Shown here piece after piece: positions 49,787 through 62,390 of a stretch of 64,000 nucleotides of DNA. How positions within the stretch are numbered: position 1 is the first letter of the stretch; the number at the start of each line of letters is the position of its first letter. The notes beneath the pieces were generated by a model that did no database searches, was not told where the DNA came from, and saw nothing but the letters and a program-made list of their open reading frames with translations. This DNA is from Larimichthys crocea. Its lineage: Eukaryota > Chordata > Actinopteri > Sciaenidae. The DNA lies in contig NC_040027.1 of the NCBI RefSeq assembly GCF_000972845.2, forward strand, positions 8,775,158 to 8,839,157. The letters run 5' to 3'. The translations under genes were made by a program, and so were the position numbers.

Positions 49787-50888
49787 TGTGAGAAAAATGT
49801 TTTTGGCATTTGCTGGGCTCGGGCCACACACACACACACTCACGCTGTGATGTAGTGAAGTGTGAATGCACCTAAAGTGATTTTGGGGCAATAGAATCCA
49901 ATTTTAAGGTTAATTTAAAGTATTCATCATTGCAAATGGTATCGTGTTGATGCATCGTAAGTGCAAAGGGCGTTTTAAGAGGAAAAGAAAAATAGATTTT
50001 TTTTCTTCTTCTCGTTTTTCGTTGTCATTGGTGGTTGTTTACCTCGTGACTGAAGGTCATATTTTCCACACCTTTTAATTTTACGCTGCATCATTACCCA
50101 CAGAGCACTCGCCGGCCGTAACCTTACACTGGGTGATTAGTCGTGTTAAAAAATGCTGAAAAAACTTGCACTTTGAACATTTTGTCTTTAACCACACTCA
50201 CCTTCCATGCATTAAGCTTTATTTACTAAAAGTCCTCTGAGGCCGGGTGTGAAGAAACGGCACGTATCTCTCTTTCATTACTGTATTATGAATATGTTTT
50301 TTCCACTTTGGCTTTCATGGAAATGTCTGAAGAAGAAAAAAATGTGTTGGCCATTGTGCTGCCAAATAGACTGATAAACAGTACAAAGTGTAACATTCCC
50401 ACTGAGAGCCCGTAAAGCAACATTTACTTTTTTTTTTAGATTGTTCATGGTTTCTGCTCGGCACTGAGACCAGCAGATGTTTTGACACCCTTCTTACCTC
50501 CTTCCTGCGCCTTAATATTCTCACAAGGGTCCTCTCCTGGTTTTATTTTTAACTGGCATGAATAAATTAATTACTTGAGAAGGAGCAACAAATGAAGCTC
50601 CTCCGTGAAAATAATGGCATCACACACACCGCACTGCTTTGCACCAGTGCAGCGCTTTCAAGATCACACACATACGCGCGTACAAAAACACACACAAAAA
50701 CATGCACCTGCTCATAAATCTCTACCCCGGAGGGACCCACTGTAGTTAATTGCGGTCATGTAACTTGTGTGTAGCTATGTTGTTTAGCCTGAAAACGATG
50801 TCAACGGTATTACTTCCAGATTTATATCTAAAGGCGTCGACTACTTTTAAGCGTACAAGCTAAGCTTAAAGGTCCTCGGTGTTTGATA

Positions 50889-51110
50889 CAATTAAACAAG
50901 TTGCCAATACTTCTGCAATATGGCAACTTGTCAATGCAAGCTGTAAAGTAGTTTGCCAACTCCCTCTCAATGTGTCCAGTTTGCCCTCGCTCTCCCTTTG
51001 TCCTTGTATGAAAGGGCATACCTCAGGGATCTACACTGGGATCATTATTATTTGACATTTATGTATGTAATCTTTGTGCTACTTGCACTATTCAGTGCAG
51101 ATGTTCTCAT
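50889..51110 (+). pseudogene. Dead LINE reverse-transcriptase fragment
   Basis: In the frame starting at 50889, the reading LNKLPILLQYGNLSMQAVK is followed by a TAG where LINEs usually have Trp, then FANSLS. After an in-frame TGA at 51009 comes KGIPQGSTLGSLLFDIYV. GxPQGSxLGxLLFxIY is the well-known motif around RT domain 4 of jockey/CR1/L2/Rex-type elements, and LxKLxxxG...WFxxYL precedes it in those proteins. FDTI of the earlier motif is present just upstream in another frame, showing a frameshift. The catalytic YADD region is not recognisable downstream. Two stops plus a frameshift make it inactive. The clade is not assigned. Confidence 0.7.
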
Positions 51111-51755
51111 TGGTTGACTTTTATATTCAGATCTCACCTTGGGCTGTTTCCCCCCTTACCTGTGTACACACATGTAAATCAAAACCAATACTGTTGCTTC
51201 AGACCTGCAGTGCATAATTTGAGTCTGCCCCTCTGGCAGTGAGAATAATTACACAAGAACAAAACACAAGAATTCGAAGTCTGCCACAGTGTGGCTGTTC
51301 ACGCCGGAGGCACATTCTGCGCTGGTCAACAGCGACTCTGCCTCTGTGCTCTTTTCCAGTCACACGTACGATTATCTTTCAGAAAAAAATCCACATGAAT
51401 TATGTAGCCGTTGATGAGCATGGTGTTGCCTCTTCAGCAACGGTGAGGTTAAAAGGACCATCTCGTGATGGTCTGCTGGCCGAGGCTTCTCTGCTGCCCG
51501 TGCGTCTGCTTGTCTCTCGCTCTCTGGTTAGACACAAATGTATGATCTGTTGCTAATAGTGGGTGGGCAGATATTTCATAGTTCATGTATGAGGGGGAAA
51601 AAAAGGAAGAACTGAAATTTAACAGTGGGTTGGATGCATATTTAATTAGTTATCAGTTTCAGATAATTTATCGTTTGTGTTTTTTTTTTGTCAGATTTGC
51701 TCGTGGCTTGCAAAAGAAAAACAGAACAGACACGAAAACATCACAAACCGGCCAT

Positions 51756-51975
51756 GGAGCTCTGCACCGTGGAGCTCTGTACCGCGGAGCTCTGCACCGC
51801 GGAGCTCCTCACCGTGGAGCTCCGTACCTTGGAGCTCCGCACTGTGGAGCTCTGCACCGTGGAGCTCTGCACCATGGTGCTCTGTACCGTGGAGCTCTGC
51901 ACCGTGGAGCTCTGCACCTTGGAGCTCTGCACCGTGGAGCTCTGTACTGTGGAGCTCTGCACCGTGGTGCACCTT
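51756..51975. repeat. 15-bp minisatellite (about 14.7 units)
   Basis: Fourteen 15-bp units of consensus GGAGCTCTGCACCGT plus a partial unit. Variants are confined to a few positions (CTGC/CTGT/CCGT, CCGT/CCGC/CCTT). Most units contain GAGCTC, a SacI site. Because 15 is divisible by 3 and the unit has no stop, several frames on both strands are open here, giving artefactual repetitive proteins. Confidence 0.97.
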
Positions 51976-52099
51976 ATGCAGGGAGGAAGAAGTGGGCAGT
52001 GCGTTGGGCTTCTGCCTTCTGTGTGTGAATGATATGGACTTTCTGGCTTGTTGTCAGGGAAGCAAGCTAATCAACACACACAACCTCTTCCACTGGTGA

Positions 52100-54392
52100 G
52101 CAATGCCTCCCGTTTCAGGCATCTGATTGAAAAAAAAAAAGAAGAAGAAGATGCATATCATAAATTTAGATTTAGAGATTTACCTGCCGTGGACAGGCTT
52201 AATCAGCATTTTGTGAACTCGTTTGGCAAAGGCCTGAATGTAACGCACGTTCATTTCTATAAAGTTCGGTACTCCAGCTGTAAAGTTGTCTTGATGTCAG
52301 TTTTTCTGAGTTGGGTCAGAGTCAGAGAACAGGGGAAGCTTTTATATAGCCTTCGTCTGTACCCTCTGTCTGAACAATGTACGGAAGTAGTTGACCTTGA
52401 CAGAGCTTTGGATGAGTTCAAACACTTTGGAAAATAGCACTCTTGGTCTCTAAGTTCATTGGGTTTACTTGTGCAACTTACTTTGTGCAACTAACCTTAG
52501 TACAGTTTAGTAGCATATGATTCTGTGATGATTTGTAACAATGTTTTAATGCCAGACTTTAACCTGGTTGGATGTTTAGGTTGTGTCACTCAGAGCCGTC
52601 ATATCAGAAGATCTCAGGCAGTTTGGATTTGATTAGGTATAGACCGGGAGGCTCAGTCGACGGTTTTAAAGCAAAAACAGAGCGAGAGGCATCGGCCCTC
52701 ACAGTTATTGCTCTCACTTTGTCGCAGGAAAAGATAAGAAATGCTACCGTCAGCATAAACTTTGCCATCTTTTACACTGCATAAACACTTTTAAAGCGAT
52801 TTTGATTGAATCTGTGTTCCATTATTAAGGAGTACATTATGAATTCACCCTCACAGACACTCAGTCACCCTTGACACAAAAATCTTCTAAGACACAGTCC
52901 ATTCGCTGAAGGATTGTTCAGTAAATTAACCAAATCCCCAACTGCAGAAGTGTCAGGTAATGATTTCCCTAATTACACTTTAATTCAATTTTGTACTATA
53001 TTGACACCCTTCAGTGCATCTCTGACTCTCAGCCTGTCTCCCAGCATTACTCTCTCCTCCCTAAAGAGGCAGGAAACAGCTCAGCAGTGATGTCTTCCCT
53101 TCATGGTCGGCTTGTGGCTGCTGCAGTCTGAAGCTCACTCTGTTTTTGAATCAGGACTCACTTAAAGGAATAGAACAAGTATTTGGCGGATTGTTTTATT
53201 GTAAGTGCTTGAATATTAGCTATATCCGAGGTTGATTTGTCTCTTCAGTGCTCCGCCATAACGCTATAAAACCATTTTATTACAGAGACTTATGCTTTTG
53301 GGTCATGTCAGGGGCTTGTATGGTTTTTATAGCTTGTAAATGCTGAATAAAAAAAATGAAACACTGTCCTACCTGTGCCATACTGAGTCACATCTATCCA
53401 TCAAATCTATCCACATTGAGATCTACATTATGAAAGACATCAAGCAAATGGCAAAGGGGGTCTCTGGTGCAATATTGTTGGTAGAATTTGGCATAAGTGC
53501 CGATGTTGTCTGGGCAGAACGGTGCCAGTCTGAAATGGTGTTTTGTTGCTCACTGCCCGGTTGATTCTTGGCTTTACAAACCACCGTCTGCTTTTCAGGT
53601 ATTTTGTTTTTTCCTTCATCCCCAACACTGCAGGTCTATGTAGAGAAGGGTGTTATGTGCACACACACATACACACACCTCAAATCTCAACAACATACTG
53701 TGTTCATCCAACGCCTGTGAAACAACAACAACAAGAAGAAAAAATGATCTAAAAAAGAAACAACCTCTGCGAATGAGTGCAGTGCGGAGCGGCACATGTT
53801 CCAGCCTCCAGGGTTAGGGTCAGGTCTAGGCACAGGGCAAACATGTTGACTTGAAGGCGGTGTCAGGAATAGGCTTATTGTTTTCACAAAGCACAGTGAC
53901 ACATTCACTGCACACCATAATAACAGGGAGTTACTGAAAATAGCACCGCTTTAAAACCCACATGGGGTTGTGCTGGTGTTGGAGTGTTGCCACAGTTACT
54001 GGTGGAAAAATTCAAATATGATCGAGGAAGTCCAGGTAATACACCCATACGGACAAAGGTATTTAAACAACCACTGCATCCTGTGTCTTCATAACTGCAT
54101 GGTAAAAAAACAAAAACATGACTCTATTCATGATACAACAAAAACATTTTCTTCAGAGTTGTTGACGAGTCATCCTGCATCTAATGACGTGGTTCTTGTT
54201 GGATTCGGTCTATGAGTGATTCTGAGGAGCAGCTGATTGAGGAGTTTGGGTCTAGTTTAACCCCTGACCCCCAAATTCCACCTGGTGCGGAGTTGTGCGG
54301 GGGTAGTGTGAGCGCTGCGGTCTGATTCAAAAGTGTCCCAGAAGCGTGTGGAAGCATTTTTAGAAGCACATAAACCAGGAAAATGACCAAAT
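52100..54392. other. Intergenic stretch between minisatellite and solo LTR
   Basis: No coding region is supported. A 129-codon open frame at 52048-52437 (plus) has no recognisable domain. Nothing else stands out. Confidence 0.55.
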
Positions 54393-54397
54393 CTGAG

Positions 54398-55147
54398 TGT
54401 TACGGCTGCCGCTGTTTCGCCCCACGCATGTGTGTGGGTAGTGTTTTTTGTTCCCAATAGGTAAATGCAGGTGTGTGGTTGCCGGTCCCTGGTTGGCCCC
54501 AAACTGATGGAGGCGGGGACAACATGTGGTCAGCTGCAGGGCCAGGATTGGTGCGGCATCATTCCCACGCCGCCAATGACAGCGCCCCTGCTGCAGAATC
54601 ACCGGGCATTTAAACCACAGCCGCCCGAGCATCGTGGCGGCTTCACTTGTTGTTTGTGTATTTGAGCTCACCTTGTTTGGATGTATCTAAATGGTACTCG
54701 TTTGTCGTTCGTCGTTCGTATGTATCTGATGATACTCGTTTGTTTGTGTTTTGTAACTGGAGGTTTGTGTTTGGTTTATTGGGACTGGGCAGGGTTTAGT
54801 TTAGTTTATAGCTACTGATTACGCGTAGACTATTTCTGTTAGACTCATTAGTTTAGAAGTGCTGTTTTTTATGTGTTTTTGGTTATCTGTTAGAAGCTTA
54901 GTTAGTGAGGTTTTTCTTTCTCGTTTGGTTTTCCAGTAAGACAACATAGGCTCTGTTTAGAGTTCTCTTTTTGTTATATTTGTTTAATCGTTTAATCAGC
55001 ACTTGCTCGCCCTTAGTTCCCTTTTGCCTCACCTCCTTTTGTTAAAACAATCTAAAAACTTTCATTTAATAAAACACTTTTGTTTAATAACCGTTAAAAT
55101 CTGGTTTTTATGTTACTTCTTTCATACCTCTTAATATGGTCGTAACA
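54398..55147 (+). mobile_element. Solo LTR of an LTR retrotransposon (750 bp)
   Basis: It starts TGTTACG and ends CGTAACA, a perfect 7-bp inverted repeat with the canonical TG...CA ends. It is flanked by a perfect 5-bp direct repeat CTGAG (54393-54397 and 55148-55152), the target duplication of integrase-mediated insertion. A polyadenylation signal AATAAA lies at 55068 on the plus strand, and an ATTTAAA box near 54609 could serve as a TATA element. No internal region or second LTR is present, so it is a solo LTR left by recombination. Superfamily (Ty3/gypsy, BEL or other) is not determined. Confidence 0.85.
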
Positions 55148-55280
55148 CTGAGCGAGTAAACGCTTCTGAAACGCTCCTGGCTTGGTCGTGCACGATGGGC
55201 CAAAACAGCATGACAGCCACGACATGACCGAGAAATGCCCGGTGGGGTTTATGGGTGAGACCAACAGGGAATAACGTTAC

Positions 55281-55530
55281 ACTGCTCGGCAGTTCGATCC
55301 CCGGCTCCTCCAGTCTGCATGTCGAAGTGTCTTTGGGCAAGACACTGAACCCCAAGTTGCTCCCGAAGGCTGCGCCATTGGTATGTGAATGCGTATGAAT
55401 GGTTAGATCCTCAAACTGATGAGCAGTTGCCACCTTGCATGGTAGCCAATGCCATCAGAGTATGAATGTGTGTGAATGGGGTGAGTGGTCGGAAGACTAG
55501 AAAGGCGCTATATAAGTACAGTCCATTTAC
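55281..55530 (+). repeat. SINE-like repeat, best-preserved body in window
   Basis: CGGCAGTTCGATCCCCGGCT contains a box-B-like GTTCGATCC from a tRNA-derived head. Then come CAGTCTGCATGTCGAAGTGT, GGGCAAGACACTGAACCCC and GAAAGGCGCTATATAAGTAC, followed by CCATTTAC. This is the order of a very common teleost repeat. The box A half of the head is missing. Other pieces lie at 24553 and 49680. Confidence 0.75.
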
Positions 55531-58011
55531 TATCAATGCATAGCGGTGGGGTTTCATGCACACTCACTATTAAATATACTATAAACACTGCGTAATATCT
55601 ACAACAAGTCCTTCCCTGTTGTGTCATTTTATTCTATTTATATATTTATATTATATTTATCAATCCAATTAGTCACCCCTTCTCTCTCTCTCTGTGTTTT
55701 ATTTAACCAGTGAAAGTATGAAGCATTAAAACAAGTCTGTGACTATTGTGACTCTTCCAGTGTTGAACATTCAAGGTTTCTGCCCAGCAGCAGTGATATG
55801 TAACCGCTCATCCGTCCTCTGCACAGCGCCATTTATGCACTTTTCCATAACCTTCACTTTTTTGTTGACACAATGAAAGTAGTCCCACTAATTAAAACCT
55901 TTCACTAATGTCATATATTGTACGAATTTTATTGGTCTCTTTCAGAAGACCTCCACCATTCGTTTGCATGTAATTTAAGATTTTTCGCCTGGCTCTGTCT
56001 CATAAAACCTCGGTATATTTCTTTACCCAGCCTCCCTCCTTTCTTGTCTGCAAGCGTGTCCGCCAGAGGCCAGCTTGCCCTCTGCAGTACATCCAAGTCT
56101 TTATTCTAAAACGGGGCTGCTGAGAGCACCATGTCTGGCACCACAGGTTCTGTACGGGCTTGCTGTAATACTGCATCACACCGTCCATAATAAACTCAAA
56201 TTCAGCCGATCCCGGAGGAGCATGCGAGAAATACGTTCACAGAGAATGGAAGGAAGAGTAATACACTTGAACATATGGATGCCCACACACACGTTTGCAT
56301 GGTGTTCTGCATGCAGGCACATTTTCTCCATAACAGGCGATGTGTTGCTCACCCACACTATTGTTCGGAAATTAGCATAGCTCCCACAGACCGTTTCCAG
56401 GACATTTTCCTCACACAGGCAGAAAAAGAAACAGAAAAAGAAAAGAAAACGTGCCGGGCGGAGAGACAGATGGAACAGGTGCAAATATTGCACACAAAGA
56501 GGCCAAACAGAGAAGCCAGTGTCAAGCACATGGAGGCGTTTGTGCGAGAGCAGAAATATTTAGAAGGCTAAAAACAGTGGTGGCACTTAGTCTCCACATC
56601 CATCACAGAGGAGACTGCTGTGTTTGTCCAAAGGAGAGAGGCCGTGCGGGTGTGAGCAGACTGCAAAGTTAGCTGGCTAGGTGACTGGCCAGGAGATGAA
56701 AATCTTGTGGATTAGATACAAAACACACACACACTCGCACTAGTCCATTGTATGAGGCGTTCAGACATGGTGGGGATAAAACTGTTGGACGGTTAAGCAG
56801 CTGGAAATGATAAAAAAACAACTGACAGTAACACTGACATTTTTATAAAATTAGAACAAAAGCAAAAACACATAAGAGCAGAGCGGCAGTTTAATCGCTG
56901 CTGAATGAAGTAATTTTTAACGTCAGTCCCACAGATTAAATATATTTATTGCATTAGATAAATGTATATCTAATATTTATTTGCAAAAGCAATTTTTTAA
57001 AATCAAAATTATGAGGAAAAAAAAATCTGCATCTGCGAAGTTGCAAAAATGATTATATACCGACTGTGTCTACAAACCAATCATATTTCATTTGTGTCCG
57101 TAAAATATACACTTGAGCGTGCATTTCGTTTTTATGTGTGTCTCATATCAAACTCAGTCACTGACATGAATGTCTGTCCATTGATTTATTCTTTTATGAA
57201 GGTTAACTGGAGGTTTCTGCTTCTGTTTCACAGCAGAGTTAATAGACCTCGTAGTGAGATTATGTATTCATCTAAGGAAACTCCATAGCATAGATACCTA
57301 GAGATATCCTGCAACTGTCAATAGATAGATTGAGCATATTCTCAGAAAATGGGTGGAAAATGAACTAATTAAATTTTAATTGAATTAGCCAGACAAAGCA
57401 TGTCAGTCAGTCATTTTAGTTTAGTTTCATAAGATTTCCTATGTGGCAAAACTGACATGATTCTCTCTGTGTTTTTGTCTTATGTATAAAAATTAGAAAA
57501 TAGTTTTAATCCAGATTTATCACGGTTAAAGATTTGAAATCAGGATATCAGGTTTTTAGGATTTTATTAGGAAAATCACACAAATTTACAATCGAGCAAT
57601 CATTCATTAGCCAGTTCAACTATCTGACGAGAGCGGCTTCGGTTCCCCCATAGGAAAGTCTGTCTGATGGCAAAGTAAAGCAAAGAGGTATAATACTCTA
57701 AATATAGCCAACACTGACACAGATTTTTTTGTCGAGTTTCGCTGCTGCTGCCTCCGTCTCCGTCCCCGATTTGTTTAGTTTCCGAGTGGCCCTCCTGGGG
57801 AGAGACGTCAATCGGATGTGATTTGCCGCGCCCACGCAGACTTCAGAAATGGACAATAGCCAAACAAGCTGTTTCTGAACTAAAAGTTCACGTTCACTCT
57901 GACTTTTGAAGATGCTTATTGAGACAGTCAACTCTGATATCATACATGCACATTTCCCAAAGCTTTAAATCTATCGTATGGACCCAAATAAACAGATTTT
58001 TCTTATTTTAT
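55531..58011. other. Intergenic, no gene seen
   Basis: AT-rich with short CT and AT runs. No exon-like segment or clear repeat boundary was recognised. Confidence 0.55.
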
Positions 58012-58157
58012 TGCAATGAATGGATCAAAAAGATGCCAAAATAACTACATCACGATGGTGGTTTATTGTCTGAGTCCGTCTTTTGTCTGGTCTGTCTGTT
58101 CACAAAGACAGCAAGCAAATAACTTTTTTTTTAAATGCTTGTTTTCTGAATGGAGGT

Positions 58158-58189
<32 letters not shown>

Positions 58190-58345
58190 CTTTTCCTCCT
58201 CTCCTCTCTGCAGGCTCAGGAAGTAAAGTACATTTCCCCTCCAGCAGGCAAACATGGGCGAGGATATACTAATTACAGTACATTATAAACACCCGACAGT
58301 GGAGGTCGGCACCTCCACAACTCGCTGCTGCAAACATGTTGAGAT
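58012..58345 (+). repeat. Diverged copy of a dispersed repeat (pair with 41249-41560)
   Basis: It has the blocks AATGGATCAAAAAGATGCC, TTTTGTCTGGTCT and GAGGTCGGCACC followed by CTGCTGCAAACATGTTGAG, in the same order as the copy at 41249. It contains a (GT)16 tract at 58158-58189. Confidence 0.5.
58158..58189. repeat. (GT)16 microsatellite
   Basis: Perfect GT units. Confidence 0.96.
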
Positions 58346-60256
58346 AAAAAATAAAAAGTTTGAAAAATAAACCCTGAACTCTCCTCCAGCCTGTAAACAG
58401 TTCTGGATCGGAGCGGCATCCAGCGTGACTCCGGGTGTTTGTTCTCCTGGAAGCTCCGGCTCTGCCCCCCTGGCTCTTTCCTCCAGCTGTCTGCTCCATT
58501 CGGTCCGCAGAGCTCAGTGTTATGTTAAAGCTCTGCAATATGTGATAATCTTTCACTGAAGGTGAAGGACGTGAAGTTTGCATACGAAGATTGTGTCTAT
58601 TTCCGTCTTCTGAGGCGTCAACTGCATGTCATTTCACTGCATACACCTAATTAGACGATATTAAGTTTTATACTATTTTATCTTCTCAAAGTGTCACAGA
58701 TAACCTTTAAATAGTCATAAGTCTGACAAGTTTCTATTACATTCATATGCTTAATTGTACTTATTTATTGTATACAGTACAGTACACAGTGTAAATAAAT
58801 GATGGTGTCAAAACCAGTCAAGCTTAAAGCAACATTTACCTGCTTTTAAATCCACTGACTTGTAATCAGCTGATTGGTTCTTGCGTTATGTAACTTTATT
58901 CTTAGAGTTTGATCACGCGCAAGAAGCACGTAATGCTTTATGGCACTTAGTCACACACCCCCAAGGATATTTTACATACTTTACTGGATCATATTTTAAG
59001 GAGAACATGTTTCCCCTCTGATGTCGACCAGCTGCTCCACCTAAACCCTTGGAGATTGGTGGAGTTTCCTGATGGACAGTAAACTGCTGGGAACTATAGT
59101 TGCTGCTTGGGCAGCACTGCTAACAGACTCTGAGTGTTTTGAACCACCGCGGGAGGATGTTTTGGGAATGCCGATTCTGTTGTGCCAGAACCGGAGCTGG
59201 GCAATCAAGGCAATGTAACTGGGCTTAGCACCCTCCGTGCACATAATGACAGAGATGTTAAGAAGAGAAAAGCAGTAAGTGGCCGAGCAAGAAGCTGCCG
59301 GATAAGATAAAATCTGGGACTCGTTTTCCGTCGCTGGCGGGAGCTGACAGACGCCGAGCTGGACTTCTTGCTGTTGGACTAATAAGTGATATTAGCTGGC
59401 TGCTATGTGTTCTGTTTTCTTTGGCTGTTGCCAACTCGCAAGTTTTTGATCATAAGTAATATAATCATAACAAATGCACATGTACAGCTATCCGTATTTA
59501 CCACAGTGGTATTGCACTCTGAAACTGGGGGACGCTTCATTATTTACCAAATGCTGCTTTAAAATCTCTCTGATATCGTCTGGTGGCAGAAGAATGAATT
59601 TTGTTTCACATTCAGGCTCAAGCTGTTGCTTCAGTTTCCAGAAGGTCTCTGAAATGTCACTGCCTTCAGCGTTGATGTCTAAGCTCCGACTGGTGCCATT
59701 ACGAGACCATTTGTTAGGCCACAGCAGCTCAGCGCCTGGAAAGGTTTCTGCTTCCTTGGACCTGTTCCAAAGTTGTCAGCGCTAACATACAAAGCCAAAA
59801 GGTTTCCAACCTGCAGGTGTGGAACCATGGGAGTCCTGCCTGAGAGAGTGAGCTAGCAAGCGAGTACTCACTTACTACTGTAAGCCCCCCTCTACAAGTT
59901 TATATATATCTACCTGGGATGTCATCGAACCCCAACTTGAAGTTCTAATGATATATAGAGCCAACTTACACTGTTTGCAGCAGAGAAATGACGCCGTTCG
60001 TCTGGTGCTGAAACGCTTGAAATGACATTTTATGTTATGTTTCCCCAACCATCTCCAGGCGACTTCCCAAAATTACAAAACAAAATTAAAATAAGGAACT
60101 TAACATGCAAGCTCTACATATTTGTGAAATGAAATAGCTTTTACGCATCTTAAACCGTAATTTCTTTTATAAATGAAAATACTAAAACAAAGTTTACATA
60201 TTTTCTTATTATATGAAGATTCAATGTGGCTTCAACGCTTGGTATGGGACACTCCC

Positions 60257-60304
60257 AACTCCCAACCATCCACCCACTCTAACTCACACTCTTGGTGTAC
60301 AGAA
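60257..60304 (+). repeat. 48-bp repeat, copy 1
   Basis: AACTCCCAACCATCCACCC, then ACTCTAACTCACACTC and GTACAGAA. It matches 62003-62050 at about 43 of 48 positions. Confidence 0.8.
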
Positions 60305-60404
60305 CCATTCAGTGTTATTTGCTCGTGACGCTGAACTTTCTTGGACCTTCGTGTTAGCTCAGTGAAAGAGTCTTTTTCAGAAAATATGTTCAGGACTACA
60401 GATA

Positions 60405-60406
<2 letters not shown>

Positions 60407-60449
<43 letters not shown>
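60407..60449. repeat. (GAT)n microsatellite
   Basis: About 14 perfect trinucleotide units. Confidence 0.97.
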
Positions 60450-62002
60450 GGCCTATTACAGAGGTTATTCAGCTCCTATGAGAGCTTTTTGCTTTGACTC
60501 GAAATCACTAGATTAGTTGTATCTTGCCCCTTCTCGCCGTTTGGATATCCTGTCAGATACCATGTTGTTCTAATGTTTTGAAAAATGACATTTCTTTCAA
60601 ATCCTTTACACCACTTTCCATCTGTACTTCAAATTCATTCAATCCACGGTGGAGAGAGACTCACTGAGCTTTCTGGATCCTTTAAGAACGGACGGGAGAC
60701 AATATTCCTCCTTGACATTCGGTGAATAATCTACTCTCCCCTGAACAGGTAGCATCCTCGTTAGATAACAAAATGCCACGCATGTCAAATTGGTGAGAAA
60801 ATGACTGTCCAGCAGAGCACGAGAGGCTACCAGCCAACAGCACAGCGAGGTTTCTATCGCCTTTTCCATCAAAAGACGCCTCCCTGCACGGATGGAGAGC
60901 CGCGTGCCAACACTTCTGTCACCTTCGAAAGCTCTTGGAGTGCGAGGGAAAGGGATGGAGCGGGGAGGGGGGAGGCTGTGCGGCGCTCATTGTGATGGAA
61001 AGAGTTACAGTCTCTGCATAATGCTCAAGTCATTTTCCCAGCATATGTCGCAGACTACAGCTGCTGGGTGTGAAGACTGCCGCATTGTGCACCATTAGAT
61101 CTTATACAGTTGGGTAAAATACGATCCGGTATCTTGATTTGCACCTCAGAATAACGTGGCTGCGTTATTAGTATTCACATTATATAAATAAAAAGTCGTA
61201 GGTGTACCAGATACCTGATTGGCCGATTGGAGGTTTCACTTCTGACTCTACACAATGTCTCACCTCAGTTAGATTCACGAGGCAAAAAGTAAAACACCTT
61301 AGAGAGCGAGACGAGAAAAGAGACGTTTCCTGTGACAATAAATAAATAGGCTCCTGTTCTTGTCACCTTGATGTGTGTTTTGTTCAGGTATTTTTACCAT
61401 TAGTTTCGACATAGTGCATCGAAGGAACAACCATCGAGGGAAAGGGCTTAATGAGCTCTTTGTCTTACTCAGTTTTCAATGTCCTATATATAATTCATTT
61501 TTCCCCTCCATGTTTCTTATTTGTTACTTTGTGAAGTAGTTCTGCTTTTTGGCTTGCCTTTTTTTTCCCCCCAACAAATAATCAAATGAGTGCTGCACAA
61601 TCCCCCCGAGGAAAATGAGCTGTGTTTGTTTTCTAAATAGAGCTTACTCATTATTTATTCTGTTATTTATTTGTTCTGCGCCGTTATCGTTAATAATTAT
61701 GAGTGTGATCATCACAGGGCAAAACAGCCACAAGTATAAGCAAAGACTAGTTCATTTTGCCACAAAACTTTTTTTTCTCGCATTCACAAAAAAGCTCAAG
61801 ACCTAATTAAAGTCAACAACGATGTTCATAATTAGTTTCTTTTTTCGCCCCCTATAACAGCCCATGTGACCCTTAGAAAAACAATTCATATGAGCTTTTA
61901 ATGATCCGGCGATTCACGCTTCGTTCGAGTTTAGGCAACTCAAAGGTCATCGAAAGATCCCCGACATTGTGGTACAGGAGAAATGGTGTTAAAGTCTTTT
62001 TT

Positions 62003-62050
62003 AACTCCCAACCATATACCCACTCTAACTCCCACTCCTGGGGTACAGAA
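62003..62050 (+). repeat. 48-bp repeat, copy 2
   Basis: Direct copy of 60257-60304 with about five substitutions, 1.7 kb away. Probably part of an unrecognised dispersed repeat. Confidence 0.8.
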
Positions 62051-62269
62051 TGGAAATATGAGCAGCTGCGTTGGTGAAATCATGGGCCTGCAAAAGTTGT
62101 CGTTATGAGCTGTGAAGAATTTCTAAAAGGTTGTGTGCGCGGTCGATCGTCCATCACGTCTGACGCTGCCCACACAGGCAATGGTAATAATAATGTGTAA
62201 CTGACTGATGTTCATCAGTCCAGTGTATTTTCTTTTGTTTCATTTGCCAAACTAGCAATCACATATTTT

Positions 62270-62390
62270 TGACTGTGACCTACACCCTACCCACGGCAGA
62301 ACATGCAAATTCCACACGGGACCAGGAACCTTCTCGCTGTGAGGTGACGGTGTTAACTACCGAACCACTGTGCCGCCTGCACCGCTGTGC
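62270..62390 (-). repeat. tRNA-headed SINE-like fragment
   Basis: On the minus strand it reads GTGCAGGCGGCACAGTGGTT, then TAACACCGTCACCTCACAGC and GAGAAGGTTCCTGG, then GGAATTTGCATGTTCTGCC. This is the head and start of the body of the common teleost GGCGGCACGGTGG repeat. The Pol III box B is eroded. Confidence 0.75.

Larger units (their letters stand above)
48111..50888. other. Intergenic, mostly unique
   Basis: AT-rich sequence with a short TG tract (49366-49388) and a SINE-like fragment (49680-49786). No coding region is supported. Confidence 0.6.

Noticed and set aside
51756..51975. CRISPR-like array of short repeats
   Set aside because: Units are contiguous 15-mers without spacers in a vertebrate genome, which makes it a minisatellite.
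51585..52099. Repetitive open frames in several frames across 51.6-52.1 kb
   Set aside because: They are produced by the 15-bp minisatellite, whose unit lacks stop codons in several frames on both strands.
52048..52437. 129-codon plus-strand open frame
   Set aside because: It starts next to the minisatellite and runs through an A-rich GAAGAAGAAG tract. No known domain.
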